From positions 1 through 11,233 of the forward strand of contig JAZOLF010000030.1 of the NCBI GenBank assembly GCA_045652785.1: DNA of 11,233 nt. Reading direction: 5' to 3'. Positions 1 through 6,483 of this stretch are shown here, in pieces (position 1 is the first letter of the stretch; each line of letters opens with the position of its first letter). The notes beneath the pieces were generated by a model. It was not told the DNA's origin. It saw only the letters and a list, made by a program, of their open reading frames with translations, and did no database searches. This stretch comes from Scatosoma sp045652785 (GTDB taxonomy: Bacteria > Bacillota > Clostridia > Christensenellales > Borkfalkiaceae). The position numbers and the translations under genes were made by a program.

Positions 1-1224
1 GGCATCGTGTTGGCGATTGTCATTTTGCTGGCGATGGTGAGCATTCATGAGTTTGGCCACTACTTAGCGGGGAAACTGCTCAATTTTAAAATAACCGAAT
101 TTGCAATCGGGTTCGGCCCTGCGGTCTTTAAAAAGCGGAGCAAGAAAACGGGCGAATTATTTGCGGTGCGCATCATTCCGTTGGGCGGCTATTGCGCCTT
201 TGATGGCGAAGAGTACGACGAAGACGATATTCGCGCTGAAATGCAAAAGCAGGAAGAAGTGCAGGCGGAAGAGCCGTTTGAAGGCTTTTCGGCCGGCGAA
301 AGAACCGAAAATGCGCCTACCGTGTCTGCGCCGAATGAAAAAATAGACGAAAAGCAGGAAGATGAGTATCCCGAGCCGAAAGGGGTTCGGTTCAACGAAC
401 AAGCCCCCTGGAAACGTATTATTGTGCTAATCGCAGGCGCGCTAATGAACTATGTTTTGGCGCTCATCCTTCTCTTGATTATGTGCTTTTCCTACGGAGT
501 GCCGATGTGTATTGCCATTCCTACGGACTATGATGCAAGCACGACCCTTACGCCCGTTGTATGGGAAACAGAAACCTTGTCCGCGGCGGATATTATCGTC
601 GAAATGGACGGAAAAAAAATTACCATGTACACCGATTGTATGGATGCTTTGAAAGGAAAATCCGCTGGCGAAACCGTATCGGTGGAAATCTACCGCTTGA
701 CCGAAGAAGGCTGGAAACCAAAAACTGTCACGCTGACTTTGCAGACAAATGCGGATTTTAAAAATTCCGCAGACGTGGAAACGCTTGGGAGTGTGATGGG
801 TTTACAAATCGGTACGCAGTCAGTTAAGACGACGTTTGGAAGAACGGTTGGCGGCGCGTTTGCGTATTCGGGCGAGATGGCAACATCGGTCTTGAAAACG
901 CTTGGTGAGTTGATTACGGGCGCGTTTGGCGATCAAACGGCGGACGTGGTTGGCGGCCCTGTTTCCACCATCGGGCAGACGGCGCAAATTGCGGTGGCAA
1001 GCCCGTTCTCCTTCCTGTATATGGCGTCCTTTATCGGCGTAAACTTGGCGGTGTTTAACCTGTTGCCCATTCCTGCGTTGGATGGGAGTAAAGTGATTTT
1101 TTGCATTATCGAATGGATTCGTAAAAAGCCTATCAATCGCAAAATTGAAACGGCAATTCATTTTGCAGGAATTATATTCCTGTTCGGTTTTGCAATCCTG
1201 ATTGATTTATTAAAACTTTTCTAA
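1..1224 (+). CDS. rseP: RseP-type site-2 zinc metalloprotease (5' end cut by window)
   Basis: Intramembrane zinc protease that cleaves membrane-bound anti-sigma factors and remnant signal peptides. Residues are numbered from the GTG at 7. The zinc/catalytic motif HEFGH is at 14-18 in the first membrane segment, the PLGGY motif at 58-62, a second membrane segment with GALMNY at about 138-162, a PDZ-like domain at about 175-240, and the second catalytic motif NLLPIPALDG at 351-360 (metal ligand Asp359), followed by a last membrane segment. The frame stays open to base 1, and only about 13 residues precede HEFGH if GTG 7 is used, so the true start probably lies upstream; GTG 7 cannot be excluded. 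An unusually long acidic stretch (about 68-126, rich in Glu/Asp) sits between the first two membrane segments. The gene ends in its own terminator, so it is the last gene of an upstream transcript, classically with cdsA and dxr. Confidence 0.93.
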   Translation, partial: GIVLAIVILLAMVSIHEFGHYLAGKLLNFKITEFAIGFGPAVFKKRSKKTGELFAVRIIPLGGYCAFDGEEYDEDDIRAEMQKQEEVQAEEPFEGFSAGERTENAPTVSAPNEKIDEKQEDEYPEPKGVRFNEQAPWKRIIVLIAGALMNYVLALILLLIMCFSYGVPMCIAIPTDYDASTTLTPVVWETETLSAADIIVEMDGKKITMYTDCMDALKGKSAGETVSVEIYRLTEEGWKPKTVTLTLQTNADFKNSADVETLGSVMGLQIGTQSVKTTFGRTVGGAFAYSGEMATSVLKTLGELITGAFGDQTADVVGGPVSTIGQTAQIAVASPFSFLYMASFIGVNLAVFNLLPIPALDGSKVIFCIIEWIRKKPINRKIETAIHFAGIIFLFGFAILIDLLKLF

Positions 1225-1233
1225 AAAAATTAT

Positions 1234-1269
1234 GGCTGTCAAGCGAAAATGCTTGACAGCCGTTTTCTT
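1234..1269 (+). terminator. Intrinsic terminator of rseP
   Basis: A perfect 11-bp stem (1234-1244 with 1251-1261), a six-base GAAAAT loop, then GTTTTCTT. It begins 10 bases after the rseP stop codon. Its 3' arm contains the -35 box of the next promoter. Confidence 0.88.
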
Positions 1270-1281
1270 ATGGTGTATAAT
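1253..1281 (+). promoter_or_regulatory. Consensus sigma-A promoter for ylxM-ffh
   Basis: TTGACA at 1253-1258, a 17-base spacer, and TATAAT at 1276-1281: an exact consensus match. Transcription would start near 1288, about 25 bases before the ylxM start codon. The -35 box is embedded in the 3' arm of the rseP terminator. Confidence 0.88.
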
Positions 1282-1312
1282 CGTTAAGGATGAAGGGAAA
1301 GGGGGCGTAAAA

Positions 1313-1738
1313 ATGAAAGACGATTTACAGTTTTTGCGGCTTTGGGATTTGTATTCCCCCCTGCTTACGGCAACACAAAAGGAAATCACCGACCTGTATT
1401 TTAACTACGATTTATCGTTGGCGGAAATTGCAGAGCAAAAAGGTGTGTCCCGCCAAAGCGTATCCGATTGCTTGCAAAAGTGCAGAAAGCAACTGGAAAA
1501 GTACGAAGAAAAGTTGCAATTCGACAAGGCGCTGACCGATTTGTCGCTCGAATATTCCGCGATGATGACGGTGGTGACGGCTTGGATGGAAGACCAACGC
1601 AAGAAAAATCCGCAAATGGCGGTAGAGTTGGATCGGCTGGAAACGGCTTTAAAGAAGACGCAAGCGGAATGCGGGTCGAAAACGGACGGCACGGACGAAG
1701 AAATCGTCTATAAGATTTTCCGCGGCGACGGGGAATAA
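1313..1738 (+). CDS. ylxM: YlxM/p13-family sigma-70 region 4-like helix-turn-helix protein
   Basis: Small DNA-binding-type protein almost always found beside ffh or ftsY in Bacillota; in streptococci a YlxM homologue has been linked to the SRP pathway. The 141-residue product has the family core TATQKEITDLYFNYDLSLAE (about 19-38) and a helix-turn-helix around SLAEIAEQKGVSRQSVSDCL (35-54). A charged C-terminal helical tail beyond about residue 75 makes it somewhat longer than the roughly 110 residues usual for the family. ATG 1313 is chosen because it follows a purine-rich AAAGGGGG site and lies downstream of the promoter; an upstream extension of the frame would run through the terminator and the promoter. 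The stop codon overlaps the ffh Shine-Dalgarno sequence, which implies translational coupling. Confidence 0.9.
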   Translation: MKDDLQFLRLWDLYSPLLTATQKEITDLYFNYDLSLAEIAEQKGVSRQSVSDCLQKCRKQLEKYEEKLQFDKALTDLSLEYSAMMTVVTAWMEDQRKKNPQMAVELDRLETALKKTQAECGSKTDGTDEEIVYKIFRGDGE

Positions 1739-1748
1739 GGAGAACGAC

Positions 1749-3068
1749 ATGGCGTTATTCGGCGGTTTATCGGAACGGTTAAACCACATATTTTCAAAAC
1801 TTACGAAAAGGGGAAAGTTGACGGAACTCGAAATTCGCACGGCGATGCGCGAAGTGCGCGTGGCTTTGCTGGAAGCGGACGTTAACTTGAAGGTTGCCAA
1901 GCAGTTCATTGCCGACGTTTCTGAAAAGGCGGTGGGACAAGAGATTTTGCAATCGCTTAACCCTGCGCAACAGGTAATCAAGATTGTCAATGAAGAACTC
2001 ACCAACTTGATGGGTTCGAAGAATGCGAAGATAGAAGTTTCCCCCAAACTCCCCACCGTGATTATGATGTGCGGGTTGCAGGGTGCAGGGAAAACGACGC
2101 TGTGCGGCAAGTTGGCGCTCCAACTCAAAAAGCAGGGCAAACGGCCGTTGCTCGTGGCGGGGGATATTTACCGCCCCGCGGCGATTACGCAGTTGCAGGT
2201 CGTTGGTAAAAACGCCCAAACGGAAGTGTTTGAAAAGGGTACGCAAAGCCCTGTCAAGACGGCAAAACAAGCCATTGAATATGCTCGTTCGCAAGGCTAC
2301 GACACCGTGATTTTGGATACTGCGGGTCGGTTGCAAATCGACGATGCGTTGATGCAGGAACTTGAAAACGTCAAGAAAGAAGTGGAAGTGACCGAAACGC
2401 TGTTGGTTGTCGATGCGATGACTGGTCAAGAAGCGGTCAACGTTGCGCAGACGTTCAATGAACGCTTGGAGATCACGGGTGTGATTTTGACGAAACTTGA
2501 CGGCGATACGCGCGGCGGTGCGTGTCTTTCGATCAAAGCGGTGACGGGCAAGCCGATCAAGTTTATCGGCGTCGGTGAAAAACTCACCGATCTCGAACCT
2601 TTCTATCCCGATCGTATGGCGTCGAGAATTTTGGGTATGGGCGACGTGCTGTCCTTGGTTGAAAAGGCGCAACAAGCCATCACCGAAGAAGATGCGAAAA
2701 AGATGCAGCAAAAGATGAAGGAAAACTCCTTCACGCTCAGCGATTACTTGGAACAGTTTGCGATGATGAAAAAGATGGGCGGCGCTCAAGCGATGCTTGC
2801 GATGCTCCCTGGTGCCGGCAAACTCAAAGTGAACGAAGGCGATATCGACGAAAAGAGAATTGAACACACGAAAGCAATTATCCTTTCAATGACGATGCAG
2901 GAAAGAGAAAACCCTTCGATCATCGACAGTAAGCGCAAACGCCGTATTGCGGCAGGTTCGGGCAGAACGGTGCAAGAAGTAAACCAACTTCTCAAACAGT
3001 ACGAACAAACGAAGTTGCTGATGAAACACTTGAAGGGCGGAAAGGGCCGTATGCGCTTTCCCTTCTAA
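1749..3068 (+). CDS. ffh: Signal recognition particle GTPase Ffh (SRP54)
   Basis: Cytosolic SRP protein that binds SRP RNA and the signal sequences of nascent membrane proteins, and docks with FtsY. The 439-residue product has the complete family plan: N domain (about 1-95), and a G domain with GLQGAGKTT (109-117), DTAGR (190-194) and TKLDGD (248-253). The methionine-rich M domain (about 325-435) carries the RNA-binding stretch SKRKRRIAAGSG with its preceding ERENPSIID. Length is normal for the family. The start ATG has AAGGAG at 1737-1742, which overlaps the ylxM stop codon (10-base gap), so the two genes are almost certainly co-translated. rpsP follows after a 72-base A-rich gap, as in the classical ffh-rpsP operon. 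Confidence 0.98.
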   Translation: MALFGGLSERLNHIFSKLTKRGKLTELEIRTAMREVRVALLEADVNLKVAKQFIADVSEKAVGQEILQSLNPAQQVIKIVNEELTNLMGSKNAKIEVSPKLPTVIMMCGLQGAGKTTLCGKLALQLKKQGKRPLLVAGDIYRPAAITQLQVVGKNAQTEVFEKGTQSPVKTAKQAIEYARSQGYDTVILDTAGRLQIDDALMQELENVKKEVEVTETLLVVDAMTGQEAVNVAQTFNERLEITGVILTKLDGDTRGGACLSIKAVTGKPIKFIGVGEKLTDLEPFYPDRMASRILGMGDVLSLVEKAQQAITEEDAKKMQQKMKENSFTLSDYLEQFAMMKKMGGAQAMLAMLPGAGKLKVNEGDIDEKRIEHTKAIILSMTMQERENPSIIDSKRKRRIAAGSGRTVQEVNQLLKQYEQTKLLMKHLKGGKGRMRFPF

Positions 3069-3085
3069 ATAAAGATTGATACAAA

Positions 3086-3097
3086 CGGGGCAACCCG
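3086..3097 (+). other. Small GNRA-loop hairpin upstream of rpsP
   Basis: CGGG (3086-3089) pairs with CCCG (3094-3097) around a GCAA tetraloop, within the A-rich 72-base gap between ffh and rpsP. It is followed by A residues and not T residues, so it is not a terminator. It could stabilise or process the 5' side of the rpsP message, but four base pairs are weak evidence. No convincing promoter is seen in this gap. Confidence 0.3.
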
Positions 3098-3140
3098 AAA
3101 AAAGAAAGAAAATATTTTAAGATACTATGGAGGTATTATT

Positions 3141-3434
3141 ATGGTAAAAATGAGACTTTTCAGAATGGGCGACAAGAAGAACCCTATCTATCGTGTAGTT
3201 GTTGCAGACAGCAGAAAGGCTGCTACCGGTGAATACATTGATTGCATCGGTCACTACAACCCTGGTACGACCCCTGCGCAAGTGACCATCAACGTTGAAC
3301 TTGCAAAAGAATGGATCGCAAAGGGCGCACAACCTACCGAAACGGTAAGATCTTTGCTTATCAACGCTGGCGCAATGGAAAAGCCCGCTAAACTCAGCGC
3401 TGCCAAGACGAAAGGCAAAAAGTCCAACAAATAA
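3141..3434 (+). CDS. rpsP: 30S ribosomal protein bS16
   Basis: Small-subunit protein needed for 30S assembly. The 97-residue product begins MVKMRLFRMGDKKNPIYRVV, with the family's RxxRMGxKKxPxYRxVVADSR core and IGHYNP at about 36-41, and ends in a Lys-rich tail. The start is supported by GGAGG at 3129-3133 with a 7-base spacer. It follows ffh and precedes khpA, the standard Bacillota order. The message is likely shared with ylxM-ffh. Confidence 0.97.
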   Translation: MVKMRLFRMGDKKNPIYRVVVADSRKAATGEYIDCIGHYNPGTTPAQVTINVELAKEWIAKGAQPTETVRSLLINAGAMEKPAKLSAAKTKGKKSNK

Positions 3435-3480
3435 TGTTTTTTAACGCCGATTCTCGGGGTAAGAAAACAGGAGTTACAGC

Positions 3481-3756
3481 ATGTTGGATTTAATTAAGTA
3501 TATCGTCAATCAATTTGCGGAAGATAAGGAAAACGTGGAATACGCGGTGACCGAAAAGGATAGAGTGATCGAAGTGGTTATCACCCTTCCTTCTTCCGAC
3601 ATGGGCAAGGTGATCGGCAAACAGGGGAAAATTGCAAAGGCGAGGCGTACCATCCTTCGCGCGGCGACCCCCAGAAACAGCAAGAGATACGTTGTGGAAA
3701 TCCGCGAAAAAGGCGGCGAAACCGTAGATCTTGGGGATGAATCGGAAGCCGAATAA
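3481..3756 (+). CDS. khpA: KH-domain RNA-binding protein KhpA (YlqC)
   Basis: Small KH-domain protein which, with its partner KhpB/EloR (usually encoded elsewhere), binds RNA and in streptococci affects cell elongation. The 91-residue product is essentially one KH domain; the RNA-binding GxxG loop is GKQG at 46-49, within VIGKQGKIAKA. The tail (about 75-91) is acidic. The start has AGGAG at 3469-3473 with a 7-base spacer. It sits between rpsP and rimM as usual; the ylqD gene often found next is missing, and a terminator-like hairpin follows the stop codon. Confidence 0.94.
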   Translation: MLDLIKYIVNQFAEDKENVEYAVTEKDRVIEVVITLPSSDMGKVIGKQGKIAKARRTILRAATPRNSKRYVVEIREKGGETVDLGDESEAE

Positions 3757-3773
3757 TTTAGGGCAAAACTGCG

Positions 3774-3802
3774 AAAGGCTTTCCGCTATGGAAAGCCTTT
3801 TT
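3774..3802 (+). terminator. Intrinsic terminator or attenuator between khpA and rimM
   Basis: AAAGGCTTTCC (3774-3784) pairs perfectly over 11 bp with GGAAAGCCTTT (3790-3800) around a GCTAT loop, and the run of T continues to 3802. It lies only 22 bases before the chosen rimM start, with no promoter in between. It either ends most ffh-operon transcripts or lets a fraction through to rimM. Confidence 0.85.
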
Positions 3803-3824
3803 GCGTAAAAAGTGGGTAGCAGGT

Positions 3825-4325
3825 ATGGAACGACTGATTATAGGCGAAGTGTTAAAGCCACAAGGGATCCGTGGGGAATTGAAAATTAAAACCTTCACGG
3901 ACAGCCCCGAAGACGTAAAAGCATTCGGGACGGTGTATATCGACGGAACGGCATATAAAATTTTGTCTTTCCGCGTGGATGGGAGCGGCGCGGCTTACGT
4001 AGGCTTGCGCGGGATTCCCGATCGAAATGCAGCGGAATTGTTCCGCGGTAAGAAAATTGAAGGCGATCGCGAAGATGCCCCTGAACTCGAAGACGGGCAA
4101 TACTATATCGTGGATATGATAGGCCTTGCTTGTGAAAGCGAAGAAGGCGAGTATTTGGGTACGCTCTGCGACGTGCAAATCCTTTCTTCGGATATTTACA
4201 CGCTGGAAAAGGACGGGAAAAAGATTTTGTTCCCCGTTGTAAACGGCGTTGTTGTGGACGTGGATATGGAGAATAGAAAACTCATCGTCAATAAGAAAAA
4301 GTTCGACGAAATCGCGGTGTATTAA
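3825..4325 (+). CDS. rimM: 16S rRNA processing / 30S maturation factor RimM
   Basis: Binds ribosomal protein uS19 and assists maturation of the 30S head domain. The 166-residue product starts MERLIIGEVLKPQGIRGELK, the typical RimM beta-barrel opening with its PxGIRGE motif. It has a C-terminal PRC-barrel domain from about 92 (YYIVDMIGL) to 160, including LFPVVNGVVVDVDMENRKL. ATG 3825 is chosen by homology. The ribosome binding site is poor (GGG near 3814-3816, AGG almost touching the start codon), unlike the strong sites of neighbouring genes; a TTG at 3801 lies inside the terminator and is unlikely. The gene sits directly behind that terminator, so expression must rely on readthrough or an unseen promoter. 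trmD and rplS, its usual downstream partners, are not here. Confidence 0.95.
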   Translation: MERLIIGEVLKPQGIRGELKIKTFTDSPEDVKAFGTVYIDGTAYKILSFRVDGSGAAYVGLRGIPDRNAAELFRGKKIEGDREDAPELEDGQYYIVDMIGLACESEEGEYLGTLCDVQILSSDIYTLEKDGKKILFPVVNGVVVDVDMENRKLIVNKKKFDEIAVY

Positions 4326-4327
4326 GC

Positions 4328-4359
4328 TTAGCCATTTCAATTCGGTTTGAAACGGCTAA
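4328..4359 (+). other. Hairpin abutting the ribosome binding site of the Sel1 gene
   Basis: TTAGCC-A-TTTCAA (4328-4340) pairs with TTGAAA-C-GGCTAA (4347-4359), a 12-bp stem with one A-C mismatch and a TTCGGT loop. No T tract follows; the AAGGAG of the next gene (4359-4364) begins at the last base of the 3' arm. It may be a translational control element, a message-processing site or a weak terminator. Confidence 0.6.
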
Positions 4360-4370
4360 AAGGAGTAAAA

Positions 4371-5612
4371 ATGAACGAGAAAAAGGCAAATCAGTTGCTA
4401 AAACAAGGCGAAATTCTTGCAAAGGCAAAGGAATACGAAAAAGCAATGAAGCTTTTTTGCCGCGTAGCGAAAACGGGCAGCTTGCCCGCGCAGTGCCTGA
4501 TTGCCAGAGTGTATATGGAGCTTGGCGATTACGAGCGCGGTTGGGCTATTTTTCAAGACGCGAAGGAAAAGGGCTGCTTGGACGGCGATTGGGGTATTGC
4601 TGTTTGCTATTATAAGGGCTGGTATGCTGAAAAGGACGAAGCGAAGGCGGCGCGCATTTGGGCGCAACTGGCGGAAAAGGGGCATGCTCCTTCGCAAAAA
4701 AGCTTGGCGGTTTGCTATAATCTTGGATGCGGCGTGGAAAAGAACGCTGATCTTGCGTTTGCGTGGTGTATGAAGGCGGCAAAGCAGGGGCATATGGGCG
4801 CGCAATGCGATTTGGCGAGTTTATATTATAACGGAGTCGCCGTAGAAAAAAATTACGCGGAAGCGGTGAAATGGTTGACGCTTTCGGCGGCGCAAGGCGA
4901 TCCGAAGGCGCAATACCATTTGGGCGTTTGCTACGACCATGGCAGAGGTGTTGCCGTAAATATGAAGGAAGCGATCAAGCTCTATCTGAAATCTGCAAAG
5001 CAGGGGTACGTAAAGGCGCAATACATGTTGGGTTATTGCTATAAGCAGGGAATAGGCGTTGCTAAAAACTTTCATAAAGCGGCGCGATGGTATTTGCTTG
5101 CGGCGACGCAAGGGCATGCGGAAGCGCAATGCAACTTAGGGATGTTCTATTTCGAAGGAATGGGCGTTCGTCAAAATTTTAAGGAAGCGTTTGCGTGGTA
5201 TGAAAAATCGGCGGTTCAGGGAAATGCGACTGCACAATTTTACGTAGGGCTTTTTTACTCGCAAGGAAAAGGCGTTAGAAAGGATCTTGCTCAGGCGGTA
5301 AAGTGGTATCGTTTGTCCGCGGAGCAAGGCGTTGCGGAGGCGCAAAACAATTTGGGCGCTTGCTATTATAACGGCGAAGGTGTTCTCCATAATTATGGAG
5401 AAGCCGTCAAATGGTATGAAAAGGCGGCGTTGCAGGGGCACGCGAGGTCGCAGTATAATTTGGCAAGATGCTACGAAAAAGGGGTAGGCGTACCGCAAAG
5501 CTACATCAATGCGATGAAGTGGTACAGCTTGGCGTCGGGGCAAAATTTTGCGGACGCGGCGAAGCGTTATGAAGAGATGAAGATGCTTGCCCCCAAAGAG
5601 CTTTTTCGCTGA
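4371..5612 (+). CDS. Sel1-like repeat protein
   Basis: A 413-residue protein made almost wholly of Sel1-like repeats, alpha/alpha units related to TPRs that build a protein-binding solenoid. After a 35-residue helical N-terminus there are ten units (36-67, then 36-residue units to 391), the clearest following the pattern AQxxLGxxYxxGxGVxxNxxxAxxWYxxAAxQG. A short cap (392-413) ends it. There is no signal peptide or membrane segment, so it is probably a cytosolic scaffold; the partner is unknown. Units 1-3 are the most divergent. It is fairly cysteine-rich (about 13 Cys), many at equivalent repeat positions. ATG 4371 follows AAGGAG with a 6-base spacer. It lies in the position normally held by trmD, so its link to rimM may be only transcriptional. 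Sel1 proteins often act in signalling or stress adaptation, but nothing here assigns a role. Confidence 0.92.
   Translation: MNEKKANQLLKQGEILAKAKEYEKAMKLFCRVAKTGSLPAQCLIARVYMELGDYERGWAIFQDAKEKGCLDGDWGIAVCYYKGWYAEKDEAKAARIWAQLAEKGHAPSQKSLAVCYNLGCGVEKNADLAFAWCMKAAKQGHMGAQCDLASLYYNGVAVEKNYAEAVKWLTLSAAQGDPKAQYHLGVCYDHGRGVAVNMKEAIKLYLKSAKQGYVKAQYMLGYCYKQGIGVAKNFHKAARWYLLAATQGHAEAQCNLGMFYFEGMGVRQNFKEAFAWYEKSAVQGNATAQFYVGLFYSQGKGVRKDLAQAVKWYRLSAEQGVAEAQNNLGACYYNGEGVLHNYGEAVKWYEKAALQGHARSQYNLARCYEKGVGVPQSYINAMKWYSLASGQNFADAAKRYEEMKMLAPKELFR
4476..5543 (+). repeat. Array of ten Sel1-like coding repeats (~108 bp period)
   Basis: The coding sequence for residues 36-391 repeats with a period of 108 bases (first unit shorter). 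Copies are similar in protein sequence but clearly diverged in DNA, so this is an old array and not a recent tandem expansion. Confidence 0.85.
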
Positions 5613-5625
5613 TAAGCTTATAAAG

Positions 5626-5660
5626 AAAAACGCCCGTTCGCGGTGCGGACGAGCGTTTTG
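5626..5660. terminator. Shared bidirectional terminator between the Sel1 gene and thiT
   Basis: AAAACGC-C-CGTTCG (5627-5640) pairs with CGGACG-A-GCGTTTT (5646-5659), one mismatch, loop CGGTG. A residues on the left and T residues on the right let it work in both directions. It lies 13 bases after the Sel1 stop codon and 16 bases beyond the end of the convergent thiT gene. Confidence 0.75.
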
Positions 5661-5675
5661 GATTCGAAAAAAAGC

Positions 5676-6392
5676 TTAATTTTTTTCCGTGGATTTGGGG
5701 TTCATGATTTTGATAAGCTGATCGAACGCGCCCGATTTGCAAAGGGCAATCATCACGCCCGTCGCGATCAACGCGTCCGCAGGGATGTACGTGCATTGAT
5801 AAATGAGCGAGTAGACGAACGCATTCGCGCTTGCCCAAGCAGGGAAGCCTGCGCCTGCACCGAAGGCGTCAAAGAAGATCATACCCGAAAAAAGATGCGA
5901 GAGAAAGCGAATGGAGAACACGCAAATTGCCCCTAAGACAATGGGTAAAATTTCCCGTTCCTTGCGGCGCATTTTTCCGAAAAAGCCCATCACGCCGACG
6001 CTCATAAAAGCGAGCAAATAATCGAAAACGAAGGTAGCAGGTGTGAGAATATACGGATCTTCGATGAAATTGAGAAGCCCGTGTACCAGCCCTACAACGA
6101 AGCCCTTCGTCGGTCCGAACGCGTAGGCGTAGATCATGATCGGCACGAAGGATGCGAGCGTGACCGATCCGCCCGTTTGCGCAAAAATAGGCGCTTTCAA
6201 AACGGCGAGCGTAAAGGACATCGCAACACAAATGCCTGCAAACGCCACTTCCTTGGCACTGGAACGGGTTTTGCCAAACCTGCCGATGAGCGCGATGAGC
6301 GCCAGCAGGGCGACAACGCCCCCGACGGAAATCCAACGAACAATCTCGGTGGTTTCTTCGCTGACGGACATCAGGGTGGAAAAAAGAAACAT
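5676..6392 (-). CDS. thiT: Energy-coupling factor thiamine transporter S component ThiT
   Basis: Membrane substrate-binding subunit that captures thiamine and works with a shared EcfT-EcfA module, not encoded here. The 238-residue product has about six to seven hydrophobic segments. It carries ThiT/YuaJ family signatures: GGSVTLASFVPI (74-85), the GLVHGLLNFI segment (101-110), IRFLSHLFSGMIFF (161-174) and VYSLIYQCTY (193-202). From memory of the B. subtilis homologue, which reads YSLTYNATY, the Asn in the last motif is Gln199 here. The N-terminus has an extra hydrophobic segment (about 18-36) before the usual core. ATG 6392 is chosen because GGAGAAGGAG lies 7 bases upstream; a longer reading would begin inside the leader terminator. 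It is a single-gene transcript controlled by a TPP-type leader, which independently supports the thiamine assignment. Confidence 0.92.
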   Translation of the reverse strand: MFLFSTLMSVSEETTEIVRWISVGGVVALLALIALIGRFGKTRSSAKEVAFAGICVAMSFTLAVLKAPIFAQTGGSVTLASFVPIMIYAYAFGPTKGFVVGLVHGLLNFIEDPYILTPATFVFDYLLAFMSVGVMGFFGKMRRKEREILPIVLGAICVFSIRFLSHLFSGMIFFDAFGAGAGFPAWASANAFVYSLIYQCTYIPADALIATGVMIALCKSGAFDQLIKIMNPKSTEKN

Positions 6393-6430
6393 AAAAACAC
6401 TCCTTCTCCGTCGCAAAGTGCTACTCAAAT

Positions 6431-6461
6431 AAAAAACGCCACGCAAAAAAATGCGTGGACG
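6431..6461 (-). terminator. Riboswitch-controlled leader terminator upstream of thiT
   Basis: On the minus strand CCACGC (6458-6453) pairs with GCGTGG (6444-6439) around an ATTTTTTT loop; the stem can be extended by CG/CG past a bulged T. T6 follows at 6436-6431. Just before it, CTATATC/GATATAG (6479-6463) forms a 7-bp hairpin with a three-base loop. The 5' arm can instead pair with the aptamer's P2 strand, which gives a transcription on/off switch. Confidence 0.85.
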
Positions 6462-6483
6462 CCTATATCGTTGATATAGCAAC

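Noticed and set aside
1794..2867. Long open frame on the minus strand (357 codons) opposite ffh
   Set aside because: It lies entirely antisense to ffh, has a His/Arg/Phe-rich composition typical of a shadow of Lys/Glu-rich coding sequence, and has no ribosome binding site; ffh is unambiguous.
3801..3824. TTG start for rimM
   Set aside because: It lies in the T tract of the terminator, has no ribosome binding site, and RimM homologues begin at the MERLIIGEV position.
4476..5543. CRISPR or direct-repeat array
   Set aside because: The 108-base periodicity is coding: each unit is a Sel1 repeat in a single frame with diverged DNA.
4324..5677. Three AAGCTT palindromes at gene ends (4324, 5614, 5672)
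   Set aside because: Short palindromes expected by chance and from TAA/AGCTT contexts; flanking sequences do not match, so they are not repeat or element ends.
6081..6479. Plus-strand open frames opposite thiT
   Set aside because: They are shadows of thiT and its leader, without recognisable protein features or ribosome binding sites.
6393..6482. N-terminal extension of ThiT to an upstream ATG
   Set aside because: The extra 30 codons run through the leader terminator and hairpin and encode an Arg-rich peptide; the ATG at 6392 has a strong ribosome binding site.
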